Part shown: positions 21,254-35,500 of the stretch, piece by piece
Layout of the letters: each line of letters starts with the position of its first letter
Numbering within the stretch: position 1 is the first letter of the stretch
Assembly: GCF_037893015.1 (NCBI RefSeq)
Contig: NC_133658.1
Location: forward strand, 888,022,080 to 888,086,079
Source: Macrotis lagotis
Taxonomy: Eukaryota; Chordata; Mammalia; Peramelemorphia; Peramelidae
DNA: 64,000 nucleotides
Direction of reading: 5' to 3'
The notes under the pieces: model-generated
What the model saw: the letters and a program-made list of their open reading frames with translations, nothing else
The model's database searches: none
Told to the model about the DNA's origin: nothing
Translations under genes and position numbers: made by a program

Positions 21254-21806
21254 ATGGCCGACGTGACGGGCTACGGCAAGGACAGCCCCGGCCGGCTGGG
21301 CTGGACGCGGCTCCGCCGGGCTCGCTCCCCGCTGGGCGTGGGCCGCCGGACGCGGCGGCGGGCCCGCTCCCTGGCCGTCGGGAGCCAGCGGCGGCTGCGG
21401 CTGCGGCTGCAGCAGGCCGAGGCGGCCGGCGTGGCCTGGCTGGACGAGGGCGACGCGGCGGGGGCGCTGGTGGTGGGAGCCGACTGGGGCTCCCGGGAGA
21501 AGAAGGCGCGGAAGAAGAAGGCGCGGCGGCGGGGAGCGCGCGGAGCGCGAGCGCGAGCGGCGGGAGCGCGAGGAGCAGCGGCTGGAGCGCGAGCGCGAGG
21601 AGCGCGAGTGGAGGCGGCTGCGCGAGCTGCCGGCGCGGCGCCACGAGGACGCGGACGGGGACGAGCGCGCCGCGCCCGCGCCCTCCGCGCCCGCGCCCCG
21701 CCGCCAGGCCGAAGGCCCCGAGCAGCCGCCCCGCGCGCCGGGCCCGGCCCAGCCCGTCCTGGTGCGCGCCAAGGCCGGCCTGCTGCTGCTGCTGAACCAC
21801 GCGCAG
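21254..21806 (+). CDS. NOL9: NOL9 exon 1 with an apparent frameshift
   Basis: The frame from the ATG at 21254 (strong context, G at -3 and +4) reads MADVTGYGKDSPGRLGW and an Arg-rich stretch like human NOL9. After about 21534 the frame that joins exon 2 is one base off: it reads ERERERREREEQRLERE and later LVRAKAGLLLLLNHAQ, matching the human segment before EQGFTFSG. The switch lies at CGGCGGCGGGGAGC, where four Gs stand instead of three. No ATG exists in the downstream frame, so either an assembly error or a true lesion is likely. The donor CAG/GTCGGC is weak. Confidence 0.85.
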
Positions 21807-22717
21807 GTCGGCCCGCGGCGGGGCGGGGCGGGGCGCGGAGGCCGGCTCTGATTGGCGGGGCGGCGCGGCCCCTCCCCCGGCACGCCCCTTCCGGCCCGCC
21901 CCCGCGTGGCAGGAGGCCGGGGAGGGAGGCCGGGGAGGGGCAGCGCCCCGAGCGCCCCTCCAGGCCCAAAGGCGAGCCCGAGGGGCGAGGGGCGAGGGGC
22001 GAGGGAGGGGGAGGGAAGACAACTTTCTGAACCCTGGTTTTCAGCTCTAGAATGAGTTACAAGGAGATTAGAGCCTGGTCAACCATAGGCACCCCTTTTC
22101 GGGAGGTTTTAAATACGTAATAGAGGAGATTTAGGATTACAAAGAAAACCTATGATATTGCAATGGAATTGTGAAAAAAATGTAAAATTCATGGCATCTA
22201 GCTTAAGAGCATCCCAAATCCTTGTTATTATCCTTGGAAATTAATCTTTCTTTTGAAGGCATGGCGGTAAATGAGCTCTTTAGAACTTTGTATTCGTGTG
22301 ATGGTTGGTCTCCACATGTGTAATCTTTTTAAGATTTTTGTTCTTTTCTTTTTTTCATGGTAGACTTTTACCTTCACTGGGAAGTGTCGGATGACCTGTC
22401 TCTATGGCCGAGTACAGGTGTTTGGTTTTATCGTCAGCCAGGCCCAGCCAGCCTATGATCTTTATTCTCCCCACACCAATTGTGCCTTAACTATTGAAGC
22501 AATCAGCTACATGATGCCAGAGAAGAGCCTAAAGGATATGAAGTTAGAAATCCGGTCCTTGATCAAAGATCATCTTTCCTCAGGTATTTAAAAGATGTGG
22601 AGAATTATCTATGCAGTCCTTAAACATAAACTGAACATGTGCATAGATAGGTAGATAGAGCTGGAGAATTATCTCTATGCATTCCTTAAATATAAACTGA
22701 ACATCTGTGTAGCCAGT

Positions 22718-22749
<32 letters not shown>

Positions 22750-25700
22750 TCAGGGCACTGGGCAATGCTCTGAAGGATCCAAAGTGAGGTGAGATCAAGA
22801 CTCTTCCTGCTGGTGTTTATGGGAGGCGGGGCGGGGGGGGGGGGGGGGGAAGGGGCAGGCAGATGTTCAGGTCATAGCTATACTAGTGACTGATAAAATC
22901 TGGCCTATGATAAATGCTTTGAAGGCCATGGTCAGAGAGGGAGGGAGAACAAAGGTATTGTAGGAAAATGAGATGCATGAGGACATTGGAATGGGAAAGC
23001 AGGAAGGAGGAGCAGCTTGGCCAGGTATTAGAATGGGAGTTGTCCTGGGAAGGTCTGAGGGAGCAGACTGGTTCTTAATAGTTCAGTGACTGAGAAGGAT
23101 TGGAGCAGGGTTGTAAAAAGGCTGATCTGGCAAGGAGAGTGGGATGCACTGATGGGGAGGGAAGAGAGAGACCAGAGGAGGAGTTATTGAGGCCCTTGAC
23201 TGAGTACTGAGCATCCAAAGAGAGAGAAAGGATAGACTGTATCCTCTAGGAGAGTAATCCAGTGGAGGAGAAGCCACATAGACAGTTGTATACAGACAAG
23301 GGAACAGGAAGGATGACCAGGGCATAGAACCAGGAGTGCCAGGCCTGGAGTCAGGAAGACCTGAGCTCAGTCTGATCTCAGACACTCCCTGGCTCTGGGA
23401 CCCTGGGCAGTCACTTCACCTCTTGTTTGCCTCTGTTTTCTCATCTTGTACCCTGGGAACAGTAATAATTATGATGAGACAGCCCCTATTTCTGAAGTGC
23501 TGCTATGAGGCTCAGATGAGGCATTGGTATAGGGCTTAGCCCAGGGCTATAGATGCCTACTAAGTGCTTGTTTCTTTCCTTCCCTTCTCATAGAGAAGAT
23601 GGGATTTAGCTGGGACTTGAAGGAAGCCAGGAGACGGCTAGAGGAGGGAGAGGCTGGTATGAGGAACCAGCCAGGAGGCCATTGTCTCTGACCACAGAGT
23701 CCATGGGGGTGAGTAAGGTGTGAGAAGGCAGGAAAGCAGGAGGGGCCAGGCTTGGAAGGGCTTGTTGGCCAGAGGATTTTTATGTTGGATTCTGGAGGAG
23801 GTAGGAACCTGCTGGAGTGGGTGCTTAAGAGAAATTATGAGAGTGGGAAGAGGCTGGAGGCAGGGAGACTGAGGGGAAAGGGCAGATGAGGCCATTGTGA
23901 GCTAGGCTTTGAATGTGCAGAGAGAGGTGAGCTAGTCTTGACCTCCAAGGGGGCATTGATCTAGTTTGGAAAAGAGCACTTACAGGAATTTGTGTATTGT
24001 AGACAAGCTACAACTTCTGAAGTCATTTGTTTTGCTCTTTTTTGCAGCTAATGTGTTTCATGTGATAAAACAGTTTTCTCCTATGGGTTCTATTATCCTG
24101 CTGGAAAGTCTGGAGACACCTGCCACAGGTTTCATCCTGAGCTACTCAGCTTTTTCTCACCTTTTCTCCGGAAAGGTATTGTCTTTCATGTGCTTTGTAG
24201 AAGTATCTCCTGTCTGATTATCTGATAGAGCCAGCTCTGCTCAAAGAAAGGTCTGTCAGTTCCTCTCCCCAGGGATACTCGTGCATGACTGTTAGGGAGA
24301 GATCAGGCATTAGTGTGGTGAGCCTTGGGAAGAAATGGACTGGACCTACCTATCAGTGACCAGTTGAGTTAGATGGGCAAGACGCTGAATGAATGGGCTG
24401 TTAGAGGGCTCCATCTGGCTTTATCCTAAGTCTCCTTTAATGGTTCCACACCCAGGTCATAACACTAACCTTGGGGATACTCAGGTCTCAGTCCTGAGCT
24501 CTTTTTTTCTGTTCCTTCATCCCTGAAATTCTCCTCTGTTTTTGTCACAGCTTTTGTGGCATTCACACTGGTTAAAACTTTCGATCTCTTTTCATAATGC
24601 TGTTTTGAAATGTGTGAAATAAAATACAGAAGATTACAAAGGAAGCCATTATTGAAATGTGGTTATCAAAATATTATGGAGACATTCACAGATTCCAAGT
24701 TAAGAACTCCTGCTCCAGAACATTTTGTTTTATGGGCTCAAGTTGTTGTTCCTATGCTGCTGACTCCCAGATCTATGGACGTTTTAGTCGCTTTGAGCTC
24801 CAGACCATCAGTTCAGTGCCCTCAGACTTAGACTCTGGGGGCATCCTTGACTATTGACTTTCTTTTATCTCTTTTTTTAAAATAGTTATTTTTCCAACTA
24901 CTTGGAAAAATGATTTTCAACAATCATTTTTTGGCAAGGTTTTAAGTTTCACATTTTTCTCCTTCCCTTCCTCCCTTCTCCCCCTGACAGAAAGCAATCT
25001 AATATAGGTTATATATGTATAATTATGTTAAACATATATCCATATTTTGATTACTGCATTTCACTTACCTGTTTTCCCTCCTTCCCCTCACTGGTTTTAC
25101 CTTCACAGCCTCTGTCCTGGTGCAGGCCTCCTCCCCTTTATCTTTGGAATCAAATATAAAATCTGACTTTTAAAGCCCTTCATGAGCTGACCCTTTGCTG
25201 TCTTTCCAGTCTTAATATTTTACTCCTCTTGCATGGAAGCCAAAAGAAAGACAGATTTTCCCTTATGGAGCTTCCTTTCCAATGGGGGGAGGCAAGACAT
25301 GAAAGGGAGTGGAATAGTTGAGGTGGGGAAGATGAAGGAGAGAACCTGGCTAACGTGGCCCTTCCTTAAAATGGAAGTTGCAGGAACAACTGACCAGTCA
25401 AGAGGAAGGTAAAGAAGGAAAGGAGGAATGAAGGAGGGAGGAGAGAAAAAAAGCAAGTGTTTTTTTCAGTGCTAAGTGCTTTACAGATATGATCTACTTG
25501 ATTCTCACAACCTCTCTGGGAGGTAGGGACTTATTATCCCCATTTTTCAGTTGAGGAAAGTGAGACAGACAGAGGTGAATGACTTGCCCAGAGTCATCCA
25601 GGTAGGTAGAAAATGAGACTGGATTTGAACTCTTGACACCAGACCCAGAGTCCTTTACTGCAGTACCTTCTTTAAGGGTAAAAGGGCTCCTGGAGAACAA

Positions 25701-28700
25701 GGAGACTCAGGAGCAGAGCCTGGAGAGGAATGGAGTTAACTGGACTGTCTAATGTCTCCTGCCTTCTCACCTCCTCCGGACCTTTGCCTCCCTTCTCCCC
25801 TCCACCTCCTGGCTTTCCCTCTGAGATTACAGTCCTCCATTTGTACTATGTGTGTCTTATATGTCAAATGTTTTAGGTTTTGTCTCCCCCATTATTAGAG
25901 TGGGAATTTTGTGAATCAGAGACTGGCTTTGCCTTCCATTGTATCCTCAGCTCTCAGCACAGTGGCAAGTGTAAAGAGTTAGGCTTGGAGCCTGGGTGGC
26001 CTGCTTTTGTGCCTGTACTGCCTAGGGGCCTTGTCTGGATGCCCCCTCTAGGAGCGCCCTGCAGCAGTGAAGCCACCAGGACTGGCCCTCCCTTTCCACC
26101 CTTCCTCCTCCATGTATTTTTATTCTTTATTTCTCTTTGCTGTCTTCTTAAGTTTTCCATTCTCATGTAACTTTTCAGATCTTCCTTCTTAGTACCCAGA
26201 ACACTACAGTTTTATGAATAAAGAAACATCTATCAGGCTTAAGTTGTTGAGTTTTTACAGTTGCTGTCCTCAAGGCCCTCCACCTGCTGCTCTTCCCAGG
26301 GCTCTGGCGCTGTGAGCCTTCCTTCTCCTAGCTTCCACCCTGGCCACCCAGGATGTCTTAGCATACTCTTCTTCCCTCAGAACTCTCCTGCTGCTCAAGG
26401 GCTGTGTCCACTGAGTCTTAGTGTTTCAGTGCTCTTCTAGAATGTGAATTCAGCCTGCCAAGGCACCCGGGGCCACTTTTCCTGGTCTGCAGCCTCCCAA
26501 GTCCTTCATAAAGGATGTCTACAAAGGACTGGCTCTCATGAATTTCCTTCTGTGGCTCTGGCAGCTGTCCTAGGTGCTGTGGGGTCCAGAGACAGCCAGT
26601 GAGGTCATTGATAACAGGAGATCTAGATTATGATGTACGGGATATATTTAAAGATAGTGACTAATGTAAATATAAATTAATTGGTTTTGGGAGGGAACAC
26701 TGTCAGGAGTGGAATCTGGTAGTTGGTGGTGCTTGAGCTATGCCTTGAAGGAAGAGAAGGGTTCTTTGAGGAAGAAGTAAGGAGGGGATGATATGTAAGT
26801 CATAAGAGGGAGCCCACGGGCATAAGAAAGGAAGGTAGCAAAGGATCATGAGTGGAAGCCGCCATTCCCTTGTTGCACTTCCTTGGTGCTGATGTCATCC
26901 TGAGACTGTCACTATCATCCCTTCAGGTCACTCTATGACTGGGCCACATCCATTTTGCTGACTAGATAAAGCTATGATGCCAGTTTGCTTCCCCTTCATG
27001 AGTATTTTCTGTAATCCACTTAAAATTTCCATTTCTGTTCTGCTCTCGTGGAGGTCACTTTAAGAGCAGTAATTTCAAGCCAGTGGAGGATATAATTCAT
27101 TCATGAACCATGATCCTTGTGACAGTACTGAGGCTCTTATTAGGGTCAGGCCTAGCAGTTTTTTTTTTATCTGAATTCCCTAATTTGTTGACTTGTATAC
27201 AGGTGTAGTATTTTAATTTGCAGAGAAAAGGATTCCTATATAGTGAATTTCATACAGTCAGAATGAACTCAGCCTTTAGAAGCCCCAAGGTGATGAAAAT
27301 GATGACAAGAAAAAAAAAGCAAGAAAGGTTGAGAATGCAATTAAAATCCATCCTTGTCTCTGGCACTTGCCATTTTGCATTTCAGAATCTTTTTAAAAAT
27401 TGAAATTGTTCATTTTTAGAAACAGGAGATGTCCTCCTCCTTCAATCTTGAGCAGTTAACCATGTCTTCTATTGGCATTAAGAAATGTGAGGAAGAAAGG
27501 GGTTTTCACTTGTCTGAGAGTAGCAGTTCAGCGATAGAAGAGTTGATCACTGCTTGTTGTGGTAAGGAGCTAAAACGAACTATGTTTACTGTCTTCCTAA
27601 ATTATTAAAATTGAATGTAGACCACAAAAGACTTCAGAAGAAAAGGCTTGTTACATTGAAGAATTTGGTGTGTGTTGTTTCCCTTCCAGAGGAAATTGAT
27701 GGCTGCCCTATCATTATGGCTTGTGGACCAAAGTGCATCGGCAAGTCCACCTTTAATAGATACCTGATTAACCAGTTGCTGAACAGGTGAGTGTGAATGG
27801 GCCTCAGGTGTTCTCCCTTCTTTCATCTCGCCCTTGTCCTACCTTGTGTAATTTTACTGAGAATTTAAAATGTGACTTAGCCAAGTGACCTTGGGAAGAT
27901 CTCCAATGATCTCAGGTTCATTTCTGGCACTAAATTGATGATTCTTGGATATCTTGTCTGTAGATTAACAATCATTCCCTACTACTCTTGATTCTGAGAG
28001 GGAGAGGTCTGTGTTCTATTTCTTGTCCCCTGATGTTTTTGACCCTGTTTCAGCACACCTAGGACTCTTGCCTTTGGCGACTAACTCCATCTGTGAATGG
28101 TCGATTCTATTCACACCTCTTCTTTGTTGATGCTTTTGTCCCTGTACAATCATAAATCTTCTGTAGGGCTTCCTATCCTCAGTAGAAACTAAAACTAATA
28201 GAAGTGAGATGATTTGCTCAGGTCACAAAACTTAATTTCTTAGACTGTATTTGAACTCTGGTCTTCCTGGTCCATGCAGTTTTCAAACATAAATCATCTT
28301 AATTCCATTATATATTTTGCATTAAGTTCTGATTTACTACAGTTATCCTAATATGAGAAATGTGTGGTTGATCAAATGTTTTAGTTAGACTTTGGAATAC
28401 CATTTAGAGTTTTCTTAGCAAAGGTACTAGAACTGGTTTGCTAACTTCTTTCCAACTCATTTTTGAGATGAAGAAACTGAAGCAAACAGGTTTAAGTGGT
28501 TAGCTAATAAATGTCTTGAGGTCAGACCTGAACTAATGAAAGTAAGTCCTCCCGACTCCAGGTCCAGCATACTATCCACTGTGTCACCTAGTTTACCAAT
28601 GGCTGGCCCATTATGTGTTGCATAAATGCTTGTTTAATGATCGAAGATAGTAGGAATAGTTTTAGGGACCATCAGAGCTGCAGGAGGGTTGTGAGGAGAT

Positions 28701-31700
28701 ACTTTACCAATTCTTGGTTGACAGTACAGCTCTAGTGCCATCGTTCTCTCTGATGGTGGGAGAGGGGAAGAGAGAAAGAGAATAGGGCAGGAAAGGGGGG
28801 AGAGAAGGAGAATTTACTGAAATTGGTATGTGTGGTTGCTCTTCATTGTTCTAAACATTATGCTCTCCTGCTACTCTCATAAGACACTGAGGAGTTAATG
28901 TGCTATTCAGGTACGTTATGTAGAATTATTAAGAATTGAATTAGCCCTTGCTGTGTGGTAATGATTTTCTTTCTCTTCTTTTTTCCCCCTCCAGTGTTCC
29001 CTGTGTTGACTTTTTGGATTGTGACTTAGGACAGACAGAATTCACTCCTCCTGGTTGTGTTTCTTTGTCTAATGTTACAGAGCCTATTTTTGGTATGTAG
29101 TAAAATAATCATTTGAAGTCTTTTTTTGCCAGCTAGCCAACCTTGCCTCCTCCATTAGACCATTCAGATGCCTCTGTGCTGGGTACCTCCTTCTCTGTCT
29201 GATATGTATCCTACTTGTCTTTGCTAGTCTCTGCCCATAGCTTTCTTCAAGGCCTGGCTCAAACTTCGATGAAACCCAGCTCCCTACTGACGTATCCCTT
29301 CTTTATTCCATTTTCATTCAGTGTTTAGATAGATTTATGTTCCATGATTTTTGTATGTTCACCTGTTGCTTGTTGCTGTCTTGGTTGTTTAAGGAATGTG
29401 TTTTATTTTCAATATTTGACATACACCTAAAGCTCTTATCCAGGTTTTTTTGTAGGAGCATTATGTAACAAAGAAAGTGGAAAGAGTGAATAGCAATTTA
29501 TTTTGGCTGACTTTCCTCCATCTGTACAATAGCAGTGTAGGGAGTGGAGCTTAACACACTCTCCTGTGCTTTTCATTTGGCCTCAGCACTAGACTGACCC
29601 TTCATATGTTTGTGTGGTCAGCTTTACTGTGTGCTCACTGACCCACCTGCTAAGAGGCAGAGCAGTGTCCAAAGGTATCTTAGAGGCTATCTGGTTGAGC
29701 CCATGTATGTAAGGAGACCCCATTACTACTTGGGGAAATAGCTTCCTTACCTTTTGGATTAGATGCTTTCTCATCTTAATACGATGATATGTTAACCATT
29801 CTTCTTAGTATATCTGTCTGCCTTTTAGGAAGAACTGTGACCTGGCTAGAGGCTGTGGGGAGGAAAGAGCATCAGCAGCAGACCAAATGGAAGGACCTGG
29901 GCTCATAATCCTGGGGAGAGCATCCTCAGTATATGAAGGGCTGTCTGTCTGTCTGTGGTGGGGACTTTAAGACTTATTTTGATTACTTGGTCCCCAACAT
30001 CAGAGCTTCTCACAGAGGGTAGATTATAGTTTGTTTTATATAGGAAACTTGATAGCATCTAGAGCTGTTTATGATCCTCCTTGGGTGTGCTTCCACTTGA
30101 GAGAGGCTAAGGGTCCATTTCTATTACAAAGAGGGGATTTTTGCCCAGGAATATATTGGACTAGATACCCAGATACTTTTTGTGATCATGTGCCATAATG
30201 GGAAGAAACTTGAATTTGAAGTCAAAAAAGGTCCCTTGGTATCCCACTGAGTTCACTGATCATGTCTAGCCTGTGTTCTTTCCATCTGTAAAATGGGAAG
30301 ACTGGATGAAATAATCTCCAAGGACCCTCCTGGCTTTGTATTGGACTGTCCAATTTTGTGTTCTTTAGTTAATAATTAAAATTCATTGGAAAAGGCTCTC
30401 TGTCCCTCCAATGTAGTTCTAATGTAGCAGAATTAAAAAAACTTTTGAAAGTGCCACAGAAGCTCTTTTCCAAAGGCTCATTCTAGCCTGAAGGTGATGT
30501 TTGTGCTCTGTTATTAGCAGAACTTCACCTCTGGTAGTCTGTATCAAACTGGAACATCTTCCTGGACAATCCTTCTGTTCTCCTATGTGTCTTTCATCTG
30601 AAGAGTAGCTCAGTGGAGCTCTCAGAGCCTGTGTTATTGTGTGGGTCACCACATGGCAAAGCTTTGGGGCCATAGCACATTGAAATGTGGCATCTGTATC
30701 AAAGAGGGAGCACAGCTAATCTATGAAATTAAAACGACTACCCAGCAGGAATTTAAGGAGAAATGAGAGACCAAAGACAGGTGTTCTTTTTGCTTTTGTA
30801 GCTCAAGGGTTGAATTTTTTCCTCCCTGACACCTCTCTCTGCTTTTAAAAAAGAAATCATCGTCAGTACCAATTGGTAATTCTCAGACTAAAGGAATGAG
30901 TTTCACTTGTTTTGATTAATTTATATGAATTGGTCAATTTGGATTATGCTTGATACTTAAAATCTTTTCTAAAAAAAATCAACTACTGTACATAGTCTAT
31001 GCCTGTTATGAGGTATAAGGTGTCCTGCTGTCTGAGCATCTTTGAGCATAGTGTTTTAAGATGAATATGGAATTAACTTGAGATGAATGTGAAGTTTTCA
31101 CTGCAAAAAACTGATGTCAAGTGCTTCAAGAAAGAGAGTTCTAGGCATTTATTTTGGGAAGAATGAAGACATATTTCATAGTGGATAATGAGAGTTTTGT
31201 TTTCATCCTCTTAGGACCACCATTCACTCATCAAAGGAAAACTCGGAAAATGGTCTTTTATGGTGATTCTTCCTGTGAAGATGACTGTAAGAAATACACT
31301 GAAATTGTGAAGTATGTGTTCAGTGCCTATCAGAGAGAAGCGCCTCTCATCATTAATACAATGGGCTGGGTGAAAGGTAGGTCTGACCACATGTATCATA
31401 TTCCATATCCGAACTGGAGTGGGGTAACAAGCAGCTGTTGCCTTGGCTTAATGGAATTGTTTTGTTCCCCTTTCTTTCAGGTGATGGACTTTTACTCCTC
31501 ATTGACCTTATTCGAATGCTGGGCCCTACTCATATCGTTCAGTTCAGTTCTGAACAGTGTCATGATATGCCCCTGCTTACTGCAGAGTACACTGCAGGCA
31601 TGGCTGGTCTGCAGACAAAAGGCAAGACCAAAACCAAAAACAGACATTTGGACAGCACTGAATCAGGGGATCCCGATGAGGGCAGCCAGCCCCACTCAGC

Positions 31701-32475
31701 AGGACACAAATTGCTTCTTGTGCAGTCCGAGTTTCCTGGTGCTGGTGTTGCTCAACTAACGTAAGAAAGATCTGGCATTTTGAGTGTGGGAATTGTGACT
31801 TTTCTGCAGTGTTTGAGATTTACTTGTTAAAATGGTGTCCATCTCTGCATAATTCCCAATATACAAAACAGTTTTACATATTTAAGTAATGAAGAATTAC
31901 CTCTTTTTTTAAAGTATATTTATATTGCTGTCTTGATTTTATATTCCCTTGATTGCACAATAAATCCCTGCTGAAGCACCTCTCAGAGAGCCATACCTTA
32001 GAAGAAGAAAAAGAGGAAAAAACAGTTGAGCAAAACTAACCAACACCTCCACAAAAATCTAAACTATATGCAGTGTTCTATACTCATAAGCTCCCCTTCT
32101 ATAAAAGAGGGATGTAGGGTGTGTCTTCTGTCTTTTCTTTGTAGCCAAGCTTGTCATTTGAATTTCACAGAATTCACTTAAATTGTTTTTTATGTTGTAG
32201 AAAGCACTGTGTATATTTTTTATGATTCTGTTTAATCTTATTTTGCATCAGTATCTAAATCTTATATTCCTCATATACGTTATTTCTTACAGCTCAGTAA
32301 TATTCTATTTAGGTACTGCAATTCCTTTAACTACTTTTCAGTCATTGGGTATCTACTCTGTTTGTAGCTCTTTGCTACCACAAAAAGTGTTGCTGTAAAT
32401 ATTTTGATATCTATGGTGCCATATTATACATATACATACATGCATCATATATATATATATATATACATATATATG

Positions 32476-32528
<53 letters not shown>

Positions 32529-35500
32529 AAACCTCCTTTGGCTTCTTGGCAAACAGAGTCAGAGAACTTGACCATTTTATCTACTTCTAGCATAATTCCA
32601 TAGTGCTTTGGAAGTGATTAGATCAGTTCATTGCTCCACAATTGTACATTTGTGGGTCCATCTTTCATCAACTCCTCTTATATTCTTTTCATCTTCCACC
32701 ATTTTTGCTCGTGTTCTGGGTCAAATCAATAAGTATTTTTTTTTTTTTTTGCAAGGCAGATGGGGTTAAGTGGCTTGCTCAAGGCCACATAGAATGGGCA
32801 ATTATTAAGTGTCTGAGGTCAGATCTGAACTCAGGTCCTCCTGACTTCAAGGCTGGTGCTCTATCCACTATGCCACCTAGTTGCCCCTAATAAGTATTTA
32901 TTAAGTGCCAGGTCTTGATGTCTTAATGTCCTGGCCTCCAGGAACTCACAGTTCAGTTGGAGGGGGGAATAAAATTCAGACAGATCCAATGATAAGTATA
33001 GGATAAATTGAATATAATCATAGAGGGAAAGGTGTGAGGTTAAAAGCTCAGACATATGTGGTTTTACATTTTCTTACAAGTAACTTCAAACAACATCCTT
33101 CCATGTGGTTGTTAGTTTGCAATTCTTTTTAGTGTTTTTTTTTTGGGTGGGGCAATGGGGCTAAGTGACTTAGCCAAGATCACACAGCTGGTAAGTATCA
33201 AGTGTCTTAGGTCACATTTGAACTCAGGTTCTTCTGACTCCAGGACTCCTCTAACCACCAAGCCACCTAGCAGGATTGTCTTAGGGATCAAATGACAGAA
33301 AATTTATAAAGCACTTAGCACAATATGTGGCTTGTGATAGGTCCTTAATAAAATAATGTTTTGATTTGATATAAAGGTGATTTTCTTTCCCCCTTGACTG
33401 TTGCCTTTCTTTTTAAAATTTTTGATTTTATTTTTTTTAATTAAAAATTTATTTTCCCTATTTCCCTCTACTTCATTGGAAAAATAAGCAAAGCACCCTT
33501 GTAATAAATTTACAGAGTGAAGCAAAACTAATTCTTGCATTGGTCATGTCCACAAAGCATGTTTCAAGCTGCATGTTGATCTGTTCACCTCTTGTCAGGA
33601 GGTGACGAGAATATTTCTATAACAGGTCTTCTGAATGGTCATTGTACAGTTAGAGCTCTTATGTTTTTCAGAGTTGTTTGTCTCTTCAGTTTTGTATCTT
33701 GTGTATTGATCTGGTTTTGCTCACTTTACTTTGGATCAATTCATGCAAGTTTTTCCAGAATTCTCTAACTTTCCCATTGTAGTTTCTTATAGCAGGATAA
33801 TATTCCATTGTATTCATTTGTTATAACTTATTTAGCCATTTCCCAGTGGATGAGTATCTATCACGTTTGCATTTCTTTGTCACCAACAAAAAGAAGTGTT
33901 TTAAATGGTTTCTTTTTCTTTGATCCCTGAACCATTTCACATCTCCGACAACAGGGCATTAATCAACTAGATTTCCTATAACCCTTCCAACATTTGTCAT
34001 CTTTTTTTTTAAACTTTGCTAACCTAATGGGCATGAGGTGAAAGCTATCAGTTGCCTTAACATTGCAAATTAAGACATGTCTCTAATCTTTTGTACATTT
34101 TTTCTTGTGACAATCGGTAACCTAGATTTCTTTTGAGACGTACTCATTTATATCCTTTACCAATTGGATATTAACTTTTCTTTTTATAAATTTGAATGTT
34201 TCCTGTATATCTTGAAAAGGAAAGCTTTATTAGACAAACTTGAAAAGATGTTTTCTTTTTACTTGCTTTTTCCTTCTAATTTTAACTGTATTTGTTTTAT
34301 TTGTGCAAAAATTCTAATTTCAATAATCAATATTCCTTTTATTTTTTGCTGTTCTCTGGATTCTTTGTTTGCATGTGAACTCTAACCTCTATTCATAGAG
34401 CTAAAAGGTGATTTCTTCCTTTCTTTTCTAATTTATTTGTGATATCACCTTTTATGTTCATCAAGTAGACATGTAGTGCACAGCTTGGTATATGGTAAGG
34501 GATAACTGCTTCTTAGATTCATTAGTTTGGTTCATGTAAGAATTTGCTTTTTTCAAAGCCATAATTGTTTAAATGCAGAATTAAAAAATTTGTCCCCTTG
34601 TTAAATTTGGAACACTTTGGATTTGTAGGAAAGGATTTTAAAAATTTTTTAAATTTCTGCATTTTCCATAATAGAGTTGGTAGAAATCTTAAAAATGATA
34701 AGCCTCAGAGATATTCTTGGTACACTGGATTCTGAGAGAAAGATTCCGTGTTAAAATTGTACAGACTTTTCTTAACTGGTTCTGATTTATTTTTTAGGCA
34801 ATGGCATAGCCCTGTTCTTCGTGATATGGCCTTGTTAGGTTACCTTGCCCTGCTGCAGCCACCTGAAGCAAAACCATTTTTTCCACTACACCATCTGGTT
34901 CCCTTTCAGGTAATTTGAGCACTTTTGGGATATATGGACATGGATCTCTTTGTTCAAACTAGGAGAATGTTTGATACTTGAAATTGAGTCAATTGAGAAT
35001 TGTCCAAAGAAAAACTGGGGTTACTTTTGTGCCTTCTTTTGGAATCCTTGGTCACCCTGTGTAGGGTTGTGTTCTCTATGATTTAGATTCAGCCATTAGT
35101 CTTCATGATAGAACTTTGCCACAACCATGCTGTAGACTCTTCTTCCAGATCTGTCTCTGTAGTTTCAGCTCTTTGGGGAGATTTGGGGAAATCTGAAAAG
35201 TAGTTTCCTATTGCATTATTCTTTTTTATTTTTCTTAAAACTTGGTTTCTGAAAGATGATTTAGTTGGGGAATGATGTGTTACACTGATCAAGATTGATC
35301 TGTGCAGAATCATTGAGTCAAAAGCTTTTAGGTTAGGAGAAGGTTTTTCTCTTTTTGAAACTTAAATATGAGTAGCTACCCTAGTCTTTTTTTATTTAAA
35401 AGTCCAGATTGTCCTTAAAACTACTCAGCATATTAAAAGAGATAAATCTTCATCTGCTTAGTAAACTTTAAGAGTCATATGCTGGGAATCACCTTGGATC

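Larger units (their letters stand above)
20880..22020. promoter_or_regulatory. NOL9: CpG island and promoter of NOL9
   Basis: CpG-rich block covering the NOL9 start and first exon, with no TATA box. It includes a GC box CCCCGCCCCT (21131-21140), ETS site CGCTTCCGGT (21164-21173) and the 12-bp palindrome TTCTCGCGAGAA (21202-21213) only 40 bases before the ATG. The large antisense frames in it reflect base composition. Confidence 0.85.
22584..24047 (+). other. NOL9: NOL9 intron 2
   Basis: Contains a 64-bp tandem duplication, a GATA microsatellite, a 17-G run, unclassified purine-rich repeat sequence (about 22860-23300 and 23590-23900) and a MIR-type SINE between those two stretches (about 23340-23570). 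Confidence 0.8.
24176..27419 (+). other. NOL9: NOL9 intron 3
   Basis: 3.2 kb. L2-like sequence (about 24475-24860 and 25790-25980), an L1 3' remnant (24877-25070), a MIR-type SINE (25463-25670) and unclassified repeat sequence at about 25230-25440 and 26690-26870. Confidence 0.7.
31761..34797 (+). other. NOL9: NOL9 intron 8
   Basis: 3.0 kb filled with two old L1 3' regions (about 31910-32420 and 33408-34470), a long TA repeat, a WSINE-type copy (32737-32887) and another SINE (33127-33272). Confidence 0.75.

Noticed and set aside
20924-22030. Open frames of more than 300 codons on both strands at about 21-22 kb
   Set aside because: They arise from CpG-island composition. Only the plus-strand frame beginning at 21254, and the frame entering exon 2, match NOL9.
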